A DNA stretch of 64,000 nucleotides, from positions 1 to 64,000 of the forward strand of contig JAEUKB010000069.1 of the NCBI GenBank assembly GCA_016794365.1. Reading direction: 5' to 3'. The notes below the pieces were generated by a model that was not told where the DNA came from, ran no database searches, and worked only from the letters and a program-made list of their open reading frames with translations. Made by a program: the position numbers and the translations under genes. Origin of the DNA: Myxococcales bacterium. Its GTDB lineage: Bacteria > Myxococcota_A > Polyangia > Palsa-1104 > JAEUJZ01. Position 1 is the stretch's first letter. Every line of letters starts with the position of its first letter. This document shows, in pieces, positions 17,492 to 26,659 of this stretch.

Positions 17492-19939
17492 TTAGGTGGC
17501 AGTGCTTTGCGTAGCGTCTTTTGACAATTCTGCGGCCAGCTCTGCGGCTTCCTGAAGTGCGGGCGCAACCAGCGGAGATTCCGTCGCTGTCCACGGTGAA
17601 AGACGCCGTCCAAGCTGTGCGGACAAGGACAGCACTACGCAGACTGGACGTACAAGCGCCGACATGGACGCTGCTTGGCGAAGCTCGCGCATCGCTTGCT
17701 GATCCAGACCTCCCAAAAATCCCAGCGCAAAAAATCCCACCACAAACGATCCCGCACCCGCGAAGAAAAACAGCGTCATCATCCCCAGCCAGCTCGTCGG
17801 AGAAACCAGCATCACAACGCCACGAAAACAGACAAAGTTCACAAGGCCCGCGACAAGCGGAACGATCACTGTGCTCTGTACAGGAATCCGAAACGCGACA
17901 ATCCGGCGATGATTGAGCCACCAGCCGATCCCACACTTCAGAACCAGCGCCAGGTTGAGCGCAACATAGATTCCCAAGAACTGAAGTCGCGGCACAAACA
18001 CGATCAAAAGGAGCAGGCGCAGTCCCTGCTCGATCAGCATCACCAGCGTCGTGGTTCCGGGTCTTCCTGCACCTTGCTGAAGGGAATCAGAGAGCCAAGC
18101 GAGCGGCAGCAGCAGTCCACTTATACAGCCCACCACCAGAAAGTCCGACGCACCTTGCCACTGTGGTCCCAGCGCGATCTGCACATAACGCGGACCCACA
18201 GCAATCAGCAGCGAAAACACCAGCGCAGAAAACAGGAATCCGAACTGAAGATAGCGCGATATGTAGTACTGAATCAGCTTCTTTTTCCCTGCGGCTGTAG
18301 CCTCTGACACCGCCGGGAGCGCGCTCTGATAAAAGCTCCAGGCAAAGAAGAACAAAAACTGGAGTCTGTTATGAATCATATCGCGGATTCCCAGCCACAC
18401 CGGAAAGTCCGCCAGCCAGCGCATGATGATCAGGCTTTCCAAAAAAGAGGTCAGCCGGAAGGGCTCCTGTCCCATCGTAACCTTGAAGCCAAAGCCAAGC
18501 TGACGCTTCACCGTTTGCGCATCAAACTGCGGCAGCAGCATCGGTAGGATCGGAATTCCGAGCTTCTTTACGGCGATGACTCCGATCGAAAACACCACCG
18601 CTTGATTGGCCAGGCTACCGATTCCCATTCCGATCGCAGCACCAAAGGCTTCGCCATACTGCGGATGCAGAAGACCCCACTTCCGTCCCAGCAGAATAAA
18701 CGGAATCGGGACCACAAAGCTCAGCACTCGCGCTTCCGAAAAGTCGAGCAGGTTCTGATAATCAAAGCGCTGCATCGCTTGACAGAGAAGCTTCGGCAGC
18801 GACGTAATCGGCGGAATCGCAGTCACCGCATAGAGCAGCGCAAACGGTGCATACATCGCATAGGACGAAGCAGGAAGCAGGCGCAGCGCAACCAAGATCA
18901 GCAGAGAGGCTTCAACCGTTCGCGCACAGAGCTGCCACCACACATAGAACTGAACATCCTTGAGCGCTTCTTCCGGCTGCTTGGGACGATGCTCTGCAAA
19001 GTATTTTACAAACGCAGTCTGGGTTCCCATGTCAAAGGTCAGCCAGACAATGAACAGCGTGTCTCCGGTGTTTTTCCACAGACCATCTGCTTCGGGAAAG
19101 GGCTGAACAGAGCCGGACAGATAGGACTGAAGCGCAAAGTACGGACCGATCAGCAGGAACATCGATCCAAGCAGTGTCAGAAGTCCGGACAGGGGCCTGG
19201 CAAAGCCCACTTCATTCCACTGCGATTCCGATTCCTTCTGCGATTCCGATTCCTTTTGCGATTCTACTTGGGTTCGGCTCATCCGCAGCGCAGTCAGCCA
19301 GTGAGCTTTCCACTTCGCAAACTGGCTACGCGGCAGCCGTCCCAGCACAAACAGGAGCCCGCACAGGATCCACAGACAGACCATCGCGAAAACCCACAGC
19401 GATGGATAATGAACCCCGATGAGCGGACTATAGGGCCACTTGGCAAAACCCAGCGGAGTCTGTCCGGCTGCCTGACAAGCGGCGACATACAGCAGATAGT
19501 TGAAGTACGGCCAGCGGCGAATCCGACCTCCGGGCTGAGAGGGATCTTCGCTGCGCAGATCGATCGCGATCATCACCTCTTTTTCGGTGGTCCACAGAAG
19601 CGGCCAGCCGCTCTCTGTCTGGAGCAGGATGCGATCCGGCGAAATGGCTGCGGCATCCTTTCGCGAGCCTGCAAAGGTCGATCGCCACTGACCGGGAGCG
19701 CTCTGCCAGTTGATGTCACACAGTCCGAAAGCAGGCTGCGGACACACTACCTTTGCCAGCTTTTCGACGGGATGACTGACGGAAGCATCCACCAGATGAA
19801 AGGACACCGCAGCGGAAGCAGACAGCGCCAAGCGTGCAGCCAGATCGGGATCAGCATTCGCTCCAGCACGCTGCGCAGACCCACTTGTCGGACACAGCCC
19901 GATCCAAAGCACAAGTAGCAGACCGACAATCCGCATCAT
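17492..19939 (-). CDS. Polysaccharide flippase-like (MOP/Wzx) protein with exported N-terminal extension
   Basis: ATG 19939 starts an 815-residue protein with a signal peptide (MRIVGLLLVLWIGLCPTSGSA). About 160 non-membrane residues follow. One membrane helix (LWVFAMVCLWILCGLLFVLG) and a linker with repeated Q-K-E-S-E-S lead to a polytopic domain of some 12 or more helices (LLTLLGSMFLLIGPYFAL, AVVFSIGVIAV, FLFSALVFSLLIAVGPRYV). The helical part resembles O-antigen or exopolysaccharide translocases of the MOP superfamily (Wzx/PST), usually about 400-500 residues, so this one is nearly twice as long. The added exported domain might bind the polymer or a partner; it matches nothing I recognise. 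No polysaccharide gene cluster surrounds it. Confidence 0.75.
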   Translation of the reverse strand: MMRIVGLLLVLWIGLCPTSGSAQRAGANADPDLAARLALSASAAVSFHLVDASVSHPVEKLAKVVCPQPAFGLCDINWQSAPGQWRSTFAGSRKDAAAISPDRILLQTESGWPLLWTTEKEVMIAIDLRSEDPSQPGGRIRRWPYFNYLLYVAACQAAGQTPLGFAKWPYSPLIGVHYPSLWVFAMVCLWILCGLLFVLGRLPRSQFAKWKAHWLTALRMSRTQVESQKESESQKESESQWNEVGFARPLSGLLTLLGSMFLLIGPYFALQSYLSGSVQPFPEADGLWKNTGDTLFIVWLTFDMGTQTAFVKYFAEHRPKQPEEALKDVQFYVWWQLCARTVEASLLILVALRLLPASSYAMYAPFALLYAVTAIPPITSLPKLLCQAMQRFDYQNLLDFSEARVLSFVVPIPFILLGRKWGLLHPQYGEAFGAAIGMGIGSLANQAVVFSIGVIAVKKLGIPILPMLLPQFDAQTVKRQLGFGFKVTMGQEPFRLTSFLESLIIMRWLADFPVWLGIRDMIHNRLQFLFFFAWSFYQSALPAVSEATAAGKKKLIQYYISRYLQFGFLFSALVFSLLIAVGPRYVQIALGPQWQGASDFLVVGCISGLLLPLAWLSDSLQQGAGRPGTTTLVMLIEQGLRLLLLIVFVPRLQFLGIYVALNLALVLKCGIGWWLNHRRIVAFRIPVQSTVIVPLVAGLVNFVCFRGVVMLVSPTSWLGMMTLFFFAGAGSFVVGFFALGFLGGLDQQAMRELRQAASMSALVRPVCVVLSLSAQLGRRLSPWTATESPLVAPALQEAAELAAELSKDATQSTAT

Positions 19940-20074
19940 CACATCATCGTAGCGCAGTCGCCAGCGCAGCAGCGCAGCAAAGTGAAGCACCGATCTCGAA
20001 GGAAGCGCGATCCGCTTGACTGTACGTAGCAGAGTTTAGGACAGTCTCTGCATCGCTTGTGCGCGCTCGGTCTT

Positions 20075-20122
20075 GATGAAGATCCCGATCAAGATCCCGA
20101 TGAAGATCCCGATGAAGATCCC
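20075..20122. repeat. 12-bp tandem repeat, four units
   Basis: Four units of gatgaagatccc (the second has one change, gatcaagatccc) run from 20075 to 20122 between the flippase and the MFS gene. Read in one frame they give K-I-P-M/I, which makes the upstream extension of the MFS frame look coding when it is probably not. Simple slipped-strand repeat; no function inferred. Confidence 0.8.
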
Positions 20123-20189
20123 GAGGAGCCGTCCAAGAGAGCACAGTCATGATGACCAACAATCAGCGCGATGCAGCGGGGAAGCAGGC

Positions 20190-21404
20190 ATGACGGAACA
20201 GCGCAAGACATCCGGTGCCAGGTGGCTAAGCAAGACCGTGCTGGGATTTGGTGTGGCCAGCCTGCTGTCCGACGCTGGACATGAAGCAGGAACCGCCGCA
20301 CTCCCGGCACTCCTTCTCACGATGGGAACGGCTCCGGCTGCCCTGGGATTGATCGAAGGAATCGCCGATGGAGTGGTCTGTTTTGCCAAGATCTTTGGGG
20401 GCTCGCTGGCGAATCGTCCCACCTTGCGGAAGCCCTTGGCAGTGCTCGGTTATGCGATGACAGGACTGTCGATTGGACTGTTCGCGATCTCGACAAGCTG
20501 GCTGCATATCTTGGCGACTCGCATCTTGGGCTGGATGTTTCGCGGTCTGCGCAGTCCTTCGCGCTCTGCGATGCTCGCGGATGCGGTTCCCAAAGAGACG
20601 CTGGGTCGCGCCATTGGCTTTCATCGCATGATGGATACCGTCGGTGCCATCATCGGTCCGTTGCTCGCAGCGCTGCTGCTTTCGCGCGTGACGCTGCGCA
20701 GTGTTTTTTGGATCGCGATGATTCCGGGTGTCCTGGCAGCGGTTGCGTTCGCGGTCCTGATTCCGGGTCAAGTCAGTACCTCGCGGCAGCCTCCGCCTTC
20801 TCTGCTCACCGCAGCGCGTACACTTCCCAGTCCGTTTCGGCGCTTTCTGATCGCGGTGGCTTCGTTTGGAATCGGAGACTTTGCACGCACGCTGCTCGTG
20901 CTGCGCGCAAGTGAGCAGCTCTCTCTGCACAGCACCCCAGCCAGCGGTGCAGCGACGGCCATTCTACTACTTTCCTTGCATCATGCAGTCGCGGCAGCCT
21001 GCGCGTTTCCGGTGGGATATCTGGCGGATCGGATGTCTCCGCGCAAGCTGCTCGCAGTGGGCTATGTGCTGGGTGTTGTGACCGCGCTGCTGGCAGCGCT
21101 TGCACAGCCCGTGCTGTGGTTTCATGTGCTGCTGTTTGTGGTCGCCGGAATGGTGATCGGAATTGAAGAGACACTAGAAGGAGTCCTGTGTGCCAAGCTG
21201 GTTCCGTCCACGCTCCGAGGCTCTGCCTATGGACTACTTGCCGCGACAAACGGAATCGGAGACATGATCGCGAGCGCCACAGTGGGTCTGGTCTGGTCTT
21301 CGTTCGGACCGACCCTGGCGTTTTCGCTGGCGGCTTCTGCCTGTGCGATCGGAACGCTGCTGCTGCTGGTCCTGGTTCCTGAAGAAGACACTCCGCCCAC
21401 GTAG
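20190..21404 (+). CDS. MFS transporter
   Basis: ATG 20190 gives a 404-residue protein with about 12 hydrophobic segments. The open frame upstream consists of a 12-bp tandem repeat and lacks a plausible site. Visible features are VLGFGVASLLSDAGHEAGTA in helix 1, GIADGVVCFAKIFGGSLANR, the intracellular loop RGLRSPSRSAMLADAVPKE (loop 2-3-like R-G-x-R) and FPVGYLADRMSPRKLLAVGY between helices 8 and 9. These features and the length fit the major facilitator superfamily. The substrate is unknown; the family includes many drug and metabolite exporters. It stands alone between the flippase and the toxin gene. Confidence 0.85.
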   Translation: MTEQRKTSGARWLSKTVLGFGVASLLSDAGHEAGTAALPALLLTMGTAPAALGLIEGIADGVVCFAKIFGGSLANRPTLRKPLAVLGYAMTGLSIGLFAISTSWLHILATRILGWMFRGLRSPSRSAMLADAVPKETLGRAIGFHRMMDTVGAIIGPLLAALLLSRVTLRSVFWIAMIPGVLAAVAFAVLIPGQVSTSRQPPPSLLTAARTLPSPFRRFLIAVASFGIGDFARTLLVLRASEQLSLHSTPASGAATAILLLSLHHAVAAACAFPVGYLADRMSPRKLLAVGYVLGVVTALLAALAQPVLWFHVLLFVVAGMVIGIEETLEGVLCAKLVPSTLRGSAYGLLAATNGIGDMIASATVGLVWSSFGPTLAFSLAASACAIGTLLLLVLVPEEDTPPT

Positions 21405-21432
21405 CTGCACGCGCTGTCTGTCGTTCCTATTT

Positions 21433-21459
21433 TGTCTGTCCTGTCTGTCCTGTCTGTCC
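21433..21459. repeat. 9-bp tandem repeat tgtctgtcc
   Basis: Three perfect units of tgtctgtcc (21433-21459), with a partial fourth, lie in the 263-bp gap between the MFS and toxin genes. No terminator-like hairpin was seen there. No function inferred. Confidence 0.75.
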
Positions 21460-21667
21460 TGTCGTTTCTGCCTTGTCTGGATGATCGCGTCCGCAGCTTG
21501 TGAAGCGCAGTTTGTACTGCGCAAGCTCAGTTCGATTTGACGATCTGTACGCACTTGTCTCCGTCGGAATGGACGCTGGCTTAGCGGTTGCATCATGCAG
21601 CGCAACGGCCAGTCGCGCGGGCATGGCGTCCCTTGCGATGACGGGCAGAGACAAAGGGGAGCGGTCG

Positions 21668-24600
21668 ATGTCGCACTGGACTTCAGATGAAGGTGAACAG
21701 CTCGTGCTACGGGATGAACATCACCAAGCAGAGCCGCGTGCGCAGACCAGTCCCTGGAATCAAAAGGAATCGCAGCGACGATTAAAGCGTCCACAGGAAG
21801 CTCTGCCGCACGACGAATCGGACGCAGCACAGCACACCGAAGGAGCCAGCAAAAAGTCCAAGGAATCGCGCGCCCAGCAGGGAATCAGCAGCGGCAGGAG
21901 CGTGGACTACGCGCAGCTCTATGGTGATGGTCCCGGCGAGAGCCTGCTCCCAAAGCTCAAAGCCCCTACCCCATCGATCAAACCGGAAGCCGCAGCGAAG
22001 GACTCTGTTTCTAAGGACTCTGTTTCTAAGGACTCTGTCTCTAAGGACTCTGTTTCTAAGGACTCTGTTTCTAAGGACTCTGTTTCTAAGGAATCCAAAG
22101 AATCGAAGGAATCCAAAGACGCAAAGGAATCTGCGGAGTCTGCGCGTGAGCAAGCGCCGGATCACACACCAAAGCATGGCGGTGGCGGCGGTGGTGGTGG
22201 CGATGGAAGTGGTGGAAGCGGCGGCGCTGGCGACGGAGCCGGAGGCGGCGAAGGGAATGCTGGCGGCGACGGCGGCGGTTCGGCTGGCGGCGGTGGCGGC
22301 GGTTCGGCTGGAGGCGGTGGTGGCGGACACGGTGGAGGCGGTGGCGGACACGGGGGTGGTGCAGGCGGCGGTGCGGTGCCTCCCAAACCGGCTGCGGCTC
22401 CGGCTCCGGCACCACTTGCAGCGGCAGAGACAGCGAAGCAAGCGATCGAGCAGTTTCATGGTGCAACCCCGACGCAGATGGCGCACTCCTTTGCGGGTCT
22501 GGGCGCGCAGGTAGGAAGCGCAGTTCACAAAGAACAAGCTGCGACAGGAAAGGCGATTCCTGAACTCACAGTCTCACTGGAAGAACAGACTGGCGATCAC
22601 AAAGCAGCCGCGCCAATTGCGGTTGCAGCCGCGCAGAGCACGCTAGAGACAGCCCCCAAGCCCGCAGAAAAAAGCGCGCCACCGACGAAGACAATCCCCG
22701 GAAAAGCACACAAGCCCGCGCTCCCAGTGCTCACCGAAGGAGCGGACGGCAAAGCGTCAGCCAGCCAAGTTCAGCAAGGAATCCGCAGCATCTCTACGCG
22801 CGATGGAGAGCTGGCGGTGACTCCCAATCCCAAGCCCACGCTCAAGGCAGATGGCGCAAACGATCCCAAGCAAGCCGAGCAGAGACAGCAGCAAGCGCAA
22901 AAGGAAGTGGAGTCCAAATACAGCGCGGCACTCTCTGCGATCGCGCAAGGTCCGGGTCCAGAACAGGTACAGCCGATCGGGTTCAAAGAGCAGCACAAGA
23001 TTGCGCTGAATCCCAAAGCGGAAGCGTACGAAACGGTCGCGCTGGAAGGACACAAAAAGTACATCGCGCTGGGACTCCCAACGGATGTGCAGTCGAGCTT
23101 TGATGAGCTGTACGGCGCCAAGATGAGCGCGTCGCTGAGCGCAGCCAAAGCGAAGATGGATGCCGCGCACAATGAGCGCGATCAGAAGCGCGATACAGAG
23201 ATCCAGAGCGTTCAAAAAGAAGTCGCAGAGCAGAACCAGCAGGCGCAGGCCAAGCAGTCCGAAGAAGTTCAAAAAGGACGCAGTCTGATTGCCAAGGAAC
23301 GCGAGCAGGTCGAGTCCAAATACAAAGCAGAGCGCGACAAGTTTTTATCGGAATCACAGAAGAAATCAGACAGCGCGCAGCGCGAGATCAAAGCAAAGAT
23401 TGATCAGAATCAGCAGCAGATTGATGCGGCCTATCAGAAGGCAGAGTCCGACGCAAAACAGCAGGTTGCGGAAGGGGAACAGAAGGCGGACGCAGCGAAG
23501 AAAAAGTCGGAAGAGGAAAGCAAACATCAGAGCTTTTGGGATCGCGCACTGGGCTTTATCAAAGATGCGATCAGCGCGCTGACGGATCTGATCAGCGACA
23601 TCTTTGATGCGGTTCGCAAAGCGGTGGCCAAGGTGTTGGACGCCGCAAAAGAGCTGGCGTGCAAGCTGATTGATGCGGCGTGTGCGTTCGTTCAGGAAGC
23701 GATCTCGCTCCTCGGAGAAGCGCTCAAAGGACTGGTGAACACGCTGCTTGGGGACATCTTCCCTGGGCTTGCCAAGTGGCTGAGCGATCAGATCGACAGC
23801 GCGGTGACGCAAGCGAAAGCAGCGGTTCAAAAAATCGCAGCGGATCTGAAAGAAAAAGTCTGTGCGCTGATCGATGCGTTCAAAGCAAAGATCGATGCGA
23901 TTCTGTCGTTCTTCCAGAGCGCAGTCACCACCGTCCTTTCGATTGTCAAAGCGGTGGCGAGCGGAGACTGGAAGGAAGTGGTGAAGCTGGCGCTGGAAGC
24001 GGCGCTAAAGCTGGCCGGAATCGATCCCGCAGAGTTCTATGCCACCGTCGGAAATGTCGAGACGGTTCTGTCCGCGATTCTGGATCGTCCGGGTGCGTTT
24101 ATCGGCAACTTGATCAGCGCAGCGGTGCAGGGATTTCAGCAGTTTGGCAAAAACTTCGGAACGCACCTTCAGAACGGCTTTGTCACTTGGCTGACGGGAG
24201 TGAGCGGAGAAGCGGGGATTCCTTCTCCGATCGAGCTGAGTCCGAAAGGAATCTTTGGACTGATCACGGGCGTTCTCGATCTGAACTGGAACTCGCTCAA
24301 GGGAATGCTGCTGGAGTCGCTGCGCAAGAAAGGAAAAGCGGGCGAGCAGGTCGCAAAGAAGCTGACGCAGGCGGAAGCGCTGGCGGCGCAGGTGGAAGCG
24401 ATCTGGGAAAAGGTGCAGGAGCTTGCAAGCGGAGGCTTTGCGGGACTCGCGCAGCATGCAGCGGAGTACGTCGGCAGCTTGGCGGACTCTGTGATCGAAG
24501 GAGTCAAAGACTTCCTGATGCAGCGGGTGGTGATGGCCGCGATTCAGAAGCTCGCAACGATGTGGAATCCCGTCGGTGCGATCGTGCAGGCGCTCATCAC

Positions 24601-26074
24601 TGCATGGAACATGTATCAGTGGTTTAAGGAAAACGTGCAGCGAATCATGGGAGTGGTTCGCGCAGTGTTCGGAGCGGTGGGACAGATTGTTCAAGGGAAC
24701 CTGTCAGGAGCCGCAGGTGGCGTCGAGTCGGCGCTCGGGAAGCTGGTGGCTCCGGCGATCGATCTGCTCGCATCGATCTTGGGTCTGGGCGGACTTGGCA
24801 AGGATGTCCGTCAGGTCATCGAAAAGGTGCGGACCCAGCTGCACGAGGTGCTCCAGAAGGTCAGCGACAAGCTGGTCAACATGTTCTGGGGCGTCGCGGA
24901 AAAGGTGCTCAGCAAGCTGCGCGGAGAGAAGCCCAGCCCGGCCACGCACGCAACCGATCCGCACGAAAAGCCCAAGACCGATCCCGCCGCGCAGACCCAC
25001 GCGCCGCACGATCCAAACGCCCCAGCCACCGCCCCCAAGCCCCAAACCCCAGCCCCATCGGGGGCGGATGGGCAGCAGTCCAGCCACGGCCCGCTGGGTG
25101 CGCATCTTTCGTTCCACGCGGGCAATGAAAGCCACGAACTGTGGTTTGAAGGCGACGCCAAAGAACCCGTCCTCATGGTCGCGAGCGCCGATCCGGGGCC
25201 GGTTCGCAGAAAGCTCACAAAGTGGCGAAAAGAACTAAAGGACTCCAGCGCGTCAGAAGCCGAAAAGAAAGAAATCAATACACTCATCGGCAACGCCCAT
25301 CGCCTGATGAACAATGCCGAATCGGAAGCGAAGAGGCCAGATAAGAAGGATGAATCCAAAACCATCCAGATTCAGCGAGAGGCCATTGGCGTCTTCACGC
25401 AGATCTTTCAATTCTTCTATAATCTCCATACAGCCACCCAGCACTGCGAATGCGGAAGCAACGACGACAAAGCGCAAGCCGCATCCAATGCATACGCCGA
25501 TGAGGTAAATACATTATTCGGCTCAAACAACAAAAATGCAATTCCCAACGTTGCAGCAGCTGGATATGATCCAAAAACCGGAAAATACCACTTTGGATAC
25601 AGCACATGGAACGACAAAAAAATCAATGCAGACAAAATCAACGAATCACATCCACAAATCAGAGTTAAAGTTGCCGTCTACTATCTTAGCAAAATTAAGC
25701 AAGAGCGAGAATTATCAAAAAATAACCACAATATTTCCGAGCAAGAGTTGCAGAAACGCAACGAACGGGAAAGCAAACTTACAAACTATGCTCGCCGACT
25801 TTACAAGGTCATTGAATCGCAGGGTACATCAGACGACCTCTCTATTTTTCATGATCTCGAAAAAGAACCATCGTTACGTGATGAAACTCATTCCCTATGG
25901 AACTGTGCAGAACGGAGCGTGATGGATCAGATCCTACGTGAACGACCAGATGGATCAAAATTTGACAATGTTAATCAGGAGGTTAGCATTAGAGCATCTG
26001 AGGTAAAAAACAAGAACACACCCAAGCCAATGTGTAAAAATTGCGGCCGACTTCATAATACGAATTCGAGGTAA
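21668..26074 (+). CDS. Polymorphic-toxin-like protein: eCIS-cargo-like helical region plus C-terminal deaminase-like domain
   Basis: ATG 21668 (after aggggagcgg) gives 1468 residues. Order: charged N-terminus; six K-D-S-V-S repeats (residues 111-140); Gly-rich stretch (about 170-238); Ala/Pro/Lys-rich region; coiled coil (about 400-620); long amphipathic helical region (about 620-1080); Pro-rich linker (about 1085-1140); C-terminal domain. The segment around residues 810-1070 (FGKNFGTHLQNGFVTWLTG, SPKGIFGLITGVL, NPVGAIVQALITAWNMY) resembles from memory a region common in DUF4157 proteins linked to contractile injection systems. No DUF4157 zinc motif is present. The C-terminus has C-A-E (1413-1415) and C-K-N-C (1456-1459), the ligand pattern of the nucleic-acid deaminase fold. 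Base composition becomes AT-rich near 25.5 kb, as in swapped toxin tips. An immunity candidate follows 10 bp later. Substrate and delivery route are unproven. Confidence 0.7.
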   Translation: MSHWTSDEGEQLVLRDEHHQAEPRAQTSPWNQKESQRRLKRPQEALPHDESDAAQHTEGASKKSKESRAQQGISSGRSVDYAQLYGDGPGESLLPKLKAPTPSIKPEAAAKDSVSKDSVSKDSVSKDSVSKDSVSKDSVSKESKESKESKDAKESAESAREQAPDHTPKHGGGGGGGGDGSGGSGGAGDGAGGGEGNAGGDGGGSAGGGGGGSAGGGGGGHGGGGGGHGGGAGGGAVPPKPAAAPAPAPLAAAETAKQAIEQFHGATPTQMAHSFAGLGAQVGSAVHKEQAATGKAIPELTVSLEEQTGDHKAAAPIAVAAAQSTLETAPKPAEKSAPPTKTIPGKAHKPALPVLTEGADGKASASQVQQGIRSISTRDGELAVTPNPKPTLKADGANDPKQAEQRQQQAQKEVESKYSAALSAIAQGPGPEQVQPIGFKEQHKIALNPKAEAYETVALEGHKKYIALGLPTDVQSSFDELYGAKMSASLSAAKAKMDAAHNERDQKRDTEIQSVQKEVAEQNQQAQAKQSEEVQKGRSLIAKEREQVESKYKAERDKFLSESQKKSDSAQREIKAKIDQNQQQIDAAYQKAESDAKQQVAEGEQKADAAKKKSEEESKHQSFWDRALGFIKDAISALTDLISDIFDAVRKAVAKVLDAAKELACKLIDAACAFVQEAISLLGEALKGLVNTLLGDIFPGLAKWLSDQIDSAVTQAKAAVQKIAADLKEKVCALIDAFKAKIDAILSFFQSAVTTVLSIVKAVASGDWKEVVKLALEAALKLAGIDPAEFYATVGNVETVLSAILDRPGAFIGNLISAAVQGFQQFGKNFGTHLQNGFVTWLTGVSGEAGIPSPIELSPKGIFGLITGVLDLNWNSLKGMLLESLRKKGKAGEQVAKKLTQAEALAAQVEAIWEKVQELASGGFAGLAQHAAEYVGSLADSVIEGVKDFLMQRVVMAAIQKLATMWNPVGAIVQALITAWNMYQWFKENVQRIMGVVRAVFGAVGQIVQGNLSGAAGGVESALGKLVAPAIDLLASILGLGGLGKDVRQVIEKVRTQLHEVLQKVSDKLVNMFWGVAEKVLSKLRGEKPSPATHATDPHEKPKTDPAAQTHAPHDPNAPATAPKPQTPAPSGADGQQSSHGPLGAHLSFHAGNESHELWFEGDAKEPVLMVASADPGPVRRKLTKWRKELKDSSASEAEKKEINTLIGNAHRLMNNAESEAKRPDKKDESKTIQIQREAIGVFTQIFQFFYNLHTATQHCECGSNDDKAQAASNAYADEVNTLFGSNNKNAIPNVAAAGYDPKTGKYHFGYSTWNDKKINADKINESHPQIRVKVAVYYLSKIKQERELSKNNHNISEQELQKRNERESKLTNYARRLYKVIESQGTSDDLSIFHDLEKEPSLRDETHSLWNCAERSVMDQILRERPDGSKFDNVNQEVSIRASEVKNKNTPKPMCKNCGRLHNTNSR
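21998..22087 (+). repeat. In-frame 15-bp tandem repeat (K-D-S-V-S), six units
   Basis: Six units of aaggactctgtttct, with one synonymous change in the third, encode K-D-S-V-S repeated inside the toxin-like protein. The repeat passes into K-E-S-K-E-S. The near-identity at the DNA level indicates recent expansion. It is probably a flexible spacer before the Gly-rich segment. Confidence 0.9.
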
Positions 26075-26084
26075 AAAGAGATCG

Positions 26085-26654
26085 ATGTCCACCGAAAAGC
26101 AGACCAATGAGCAAGTTCCGAATCAGCTTGATGCTACGATGGAGATTATCGAGCAAAAGTTAGAGGAATTAAATATCAAGTTAGGTACTGGAGATGGATT
26201 TACGCCTCGAACAGAATGGCCTTCGCTGGAGACAACTCTTAAGAATTCTGGATGGTCTCCTGAGCGAAGAGTCAATATTGCTTCTGAGTTAGATCAATTA
26301 AACTCACAAGGAGTAAAAATCAATCAGTTTGCTATAGATTTCATCAGCAGCTTCAATGAATTGTCGATTACATTTCCCAAAAGAACCGCCAACAATACAC
26401 ATACATATATTTTCAACATTAAATCTTCCATAGAGGAATACCATACAGACATCAGAGAAGTCCACGAAAGAAAAACACAGTCAACACTATGCCCAATTGG
26501 TATAAGCGAAGATAAAATGGTCGTGCTTCTTATAGCAGAAACAGGGAAGGTGTATGCGAGCGTCGATACCAGCCTTGAATTTGTCGCGAACACCTACCAA
26601 GAAGCGCTTATCAAACTAAATAGAAACGAACCATTTATTGACTTAGAAGAGTAA
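26085..26654 (+). CDS. Candidate immunity protein for the upstream toxin
   Basis: A 189-residue acidic protein (MSTEKQTNEQVPNQLDATME...) begins 10 bp after the toxin stop on the same strand. Its sequence is much more AT-rich than the neighbouring chromosome and matches the composition of the toxin tip. There is no signal peptide or membrane segment, so it should be cytoplasmic. The C-terminal half has a beta-rich pattern (MVVLLIAETGKVYASVDTSL) loosely like SUKH/SMI1-type immunity folds (a guess). In polymorphic toxin systems the small gene directly after the toxin normally encodes the cognate inhibitor; that, with the composition match, is the basis of the call. It is followed at once by the convergent TonB receptor gene. 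Confidence 0.6.
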   Translation: MSTEKQTNEQVPNQLDATMEIIEQKLEELNIKLGTGDGFTPRTEWPSLETTLKNSGWSPERRVNIASELDQLNSQGVKINQFAIDFISSFNELSITFPKRTANNTHTYIFNIKSSIEEYHTDIREVHERKTQSTLCPIGISEDKMVVLLIAETGKVYASVDTSLEFVANTYQEALIKLNRNEPFIDLEE

Positions 26655-26659
26655 ATTAT

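Noticed and set aside
18602..19918. Long plus-strand open frame (438 codons) inside the flippase gene
   Set aside because: Antisense shadow: composition is basic and Gln/Arg-rich without protein-like pattern, and the minus-strand flippase has signal peptide and membrane helices.
21998..22087. Possible CRISPR-like array
   Set aside because: Units are adjacent, without spacers, and in frame; it is a simple coding tandem repeat.
21668..26074. DUF4157 or other HExxH leader in the toxin-like protein
   Set aside because: I looked for an HExxH motif in the N-terminal half and found none, so the protein is called only similar in its helical region.
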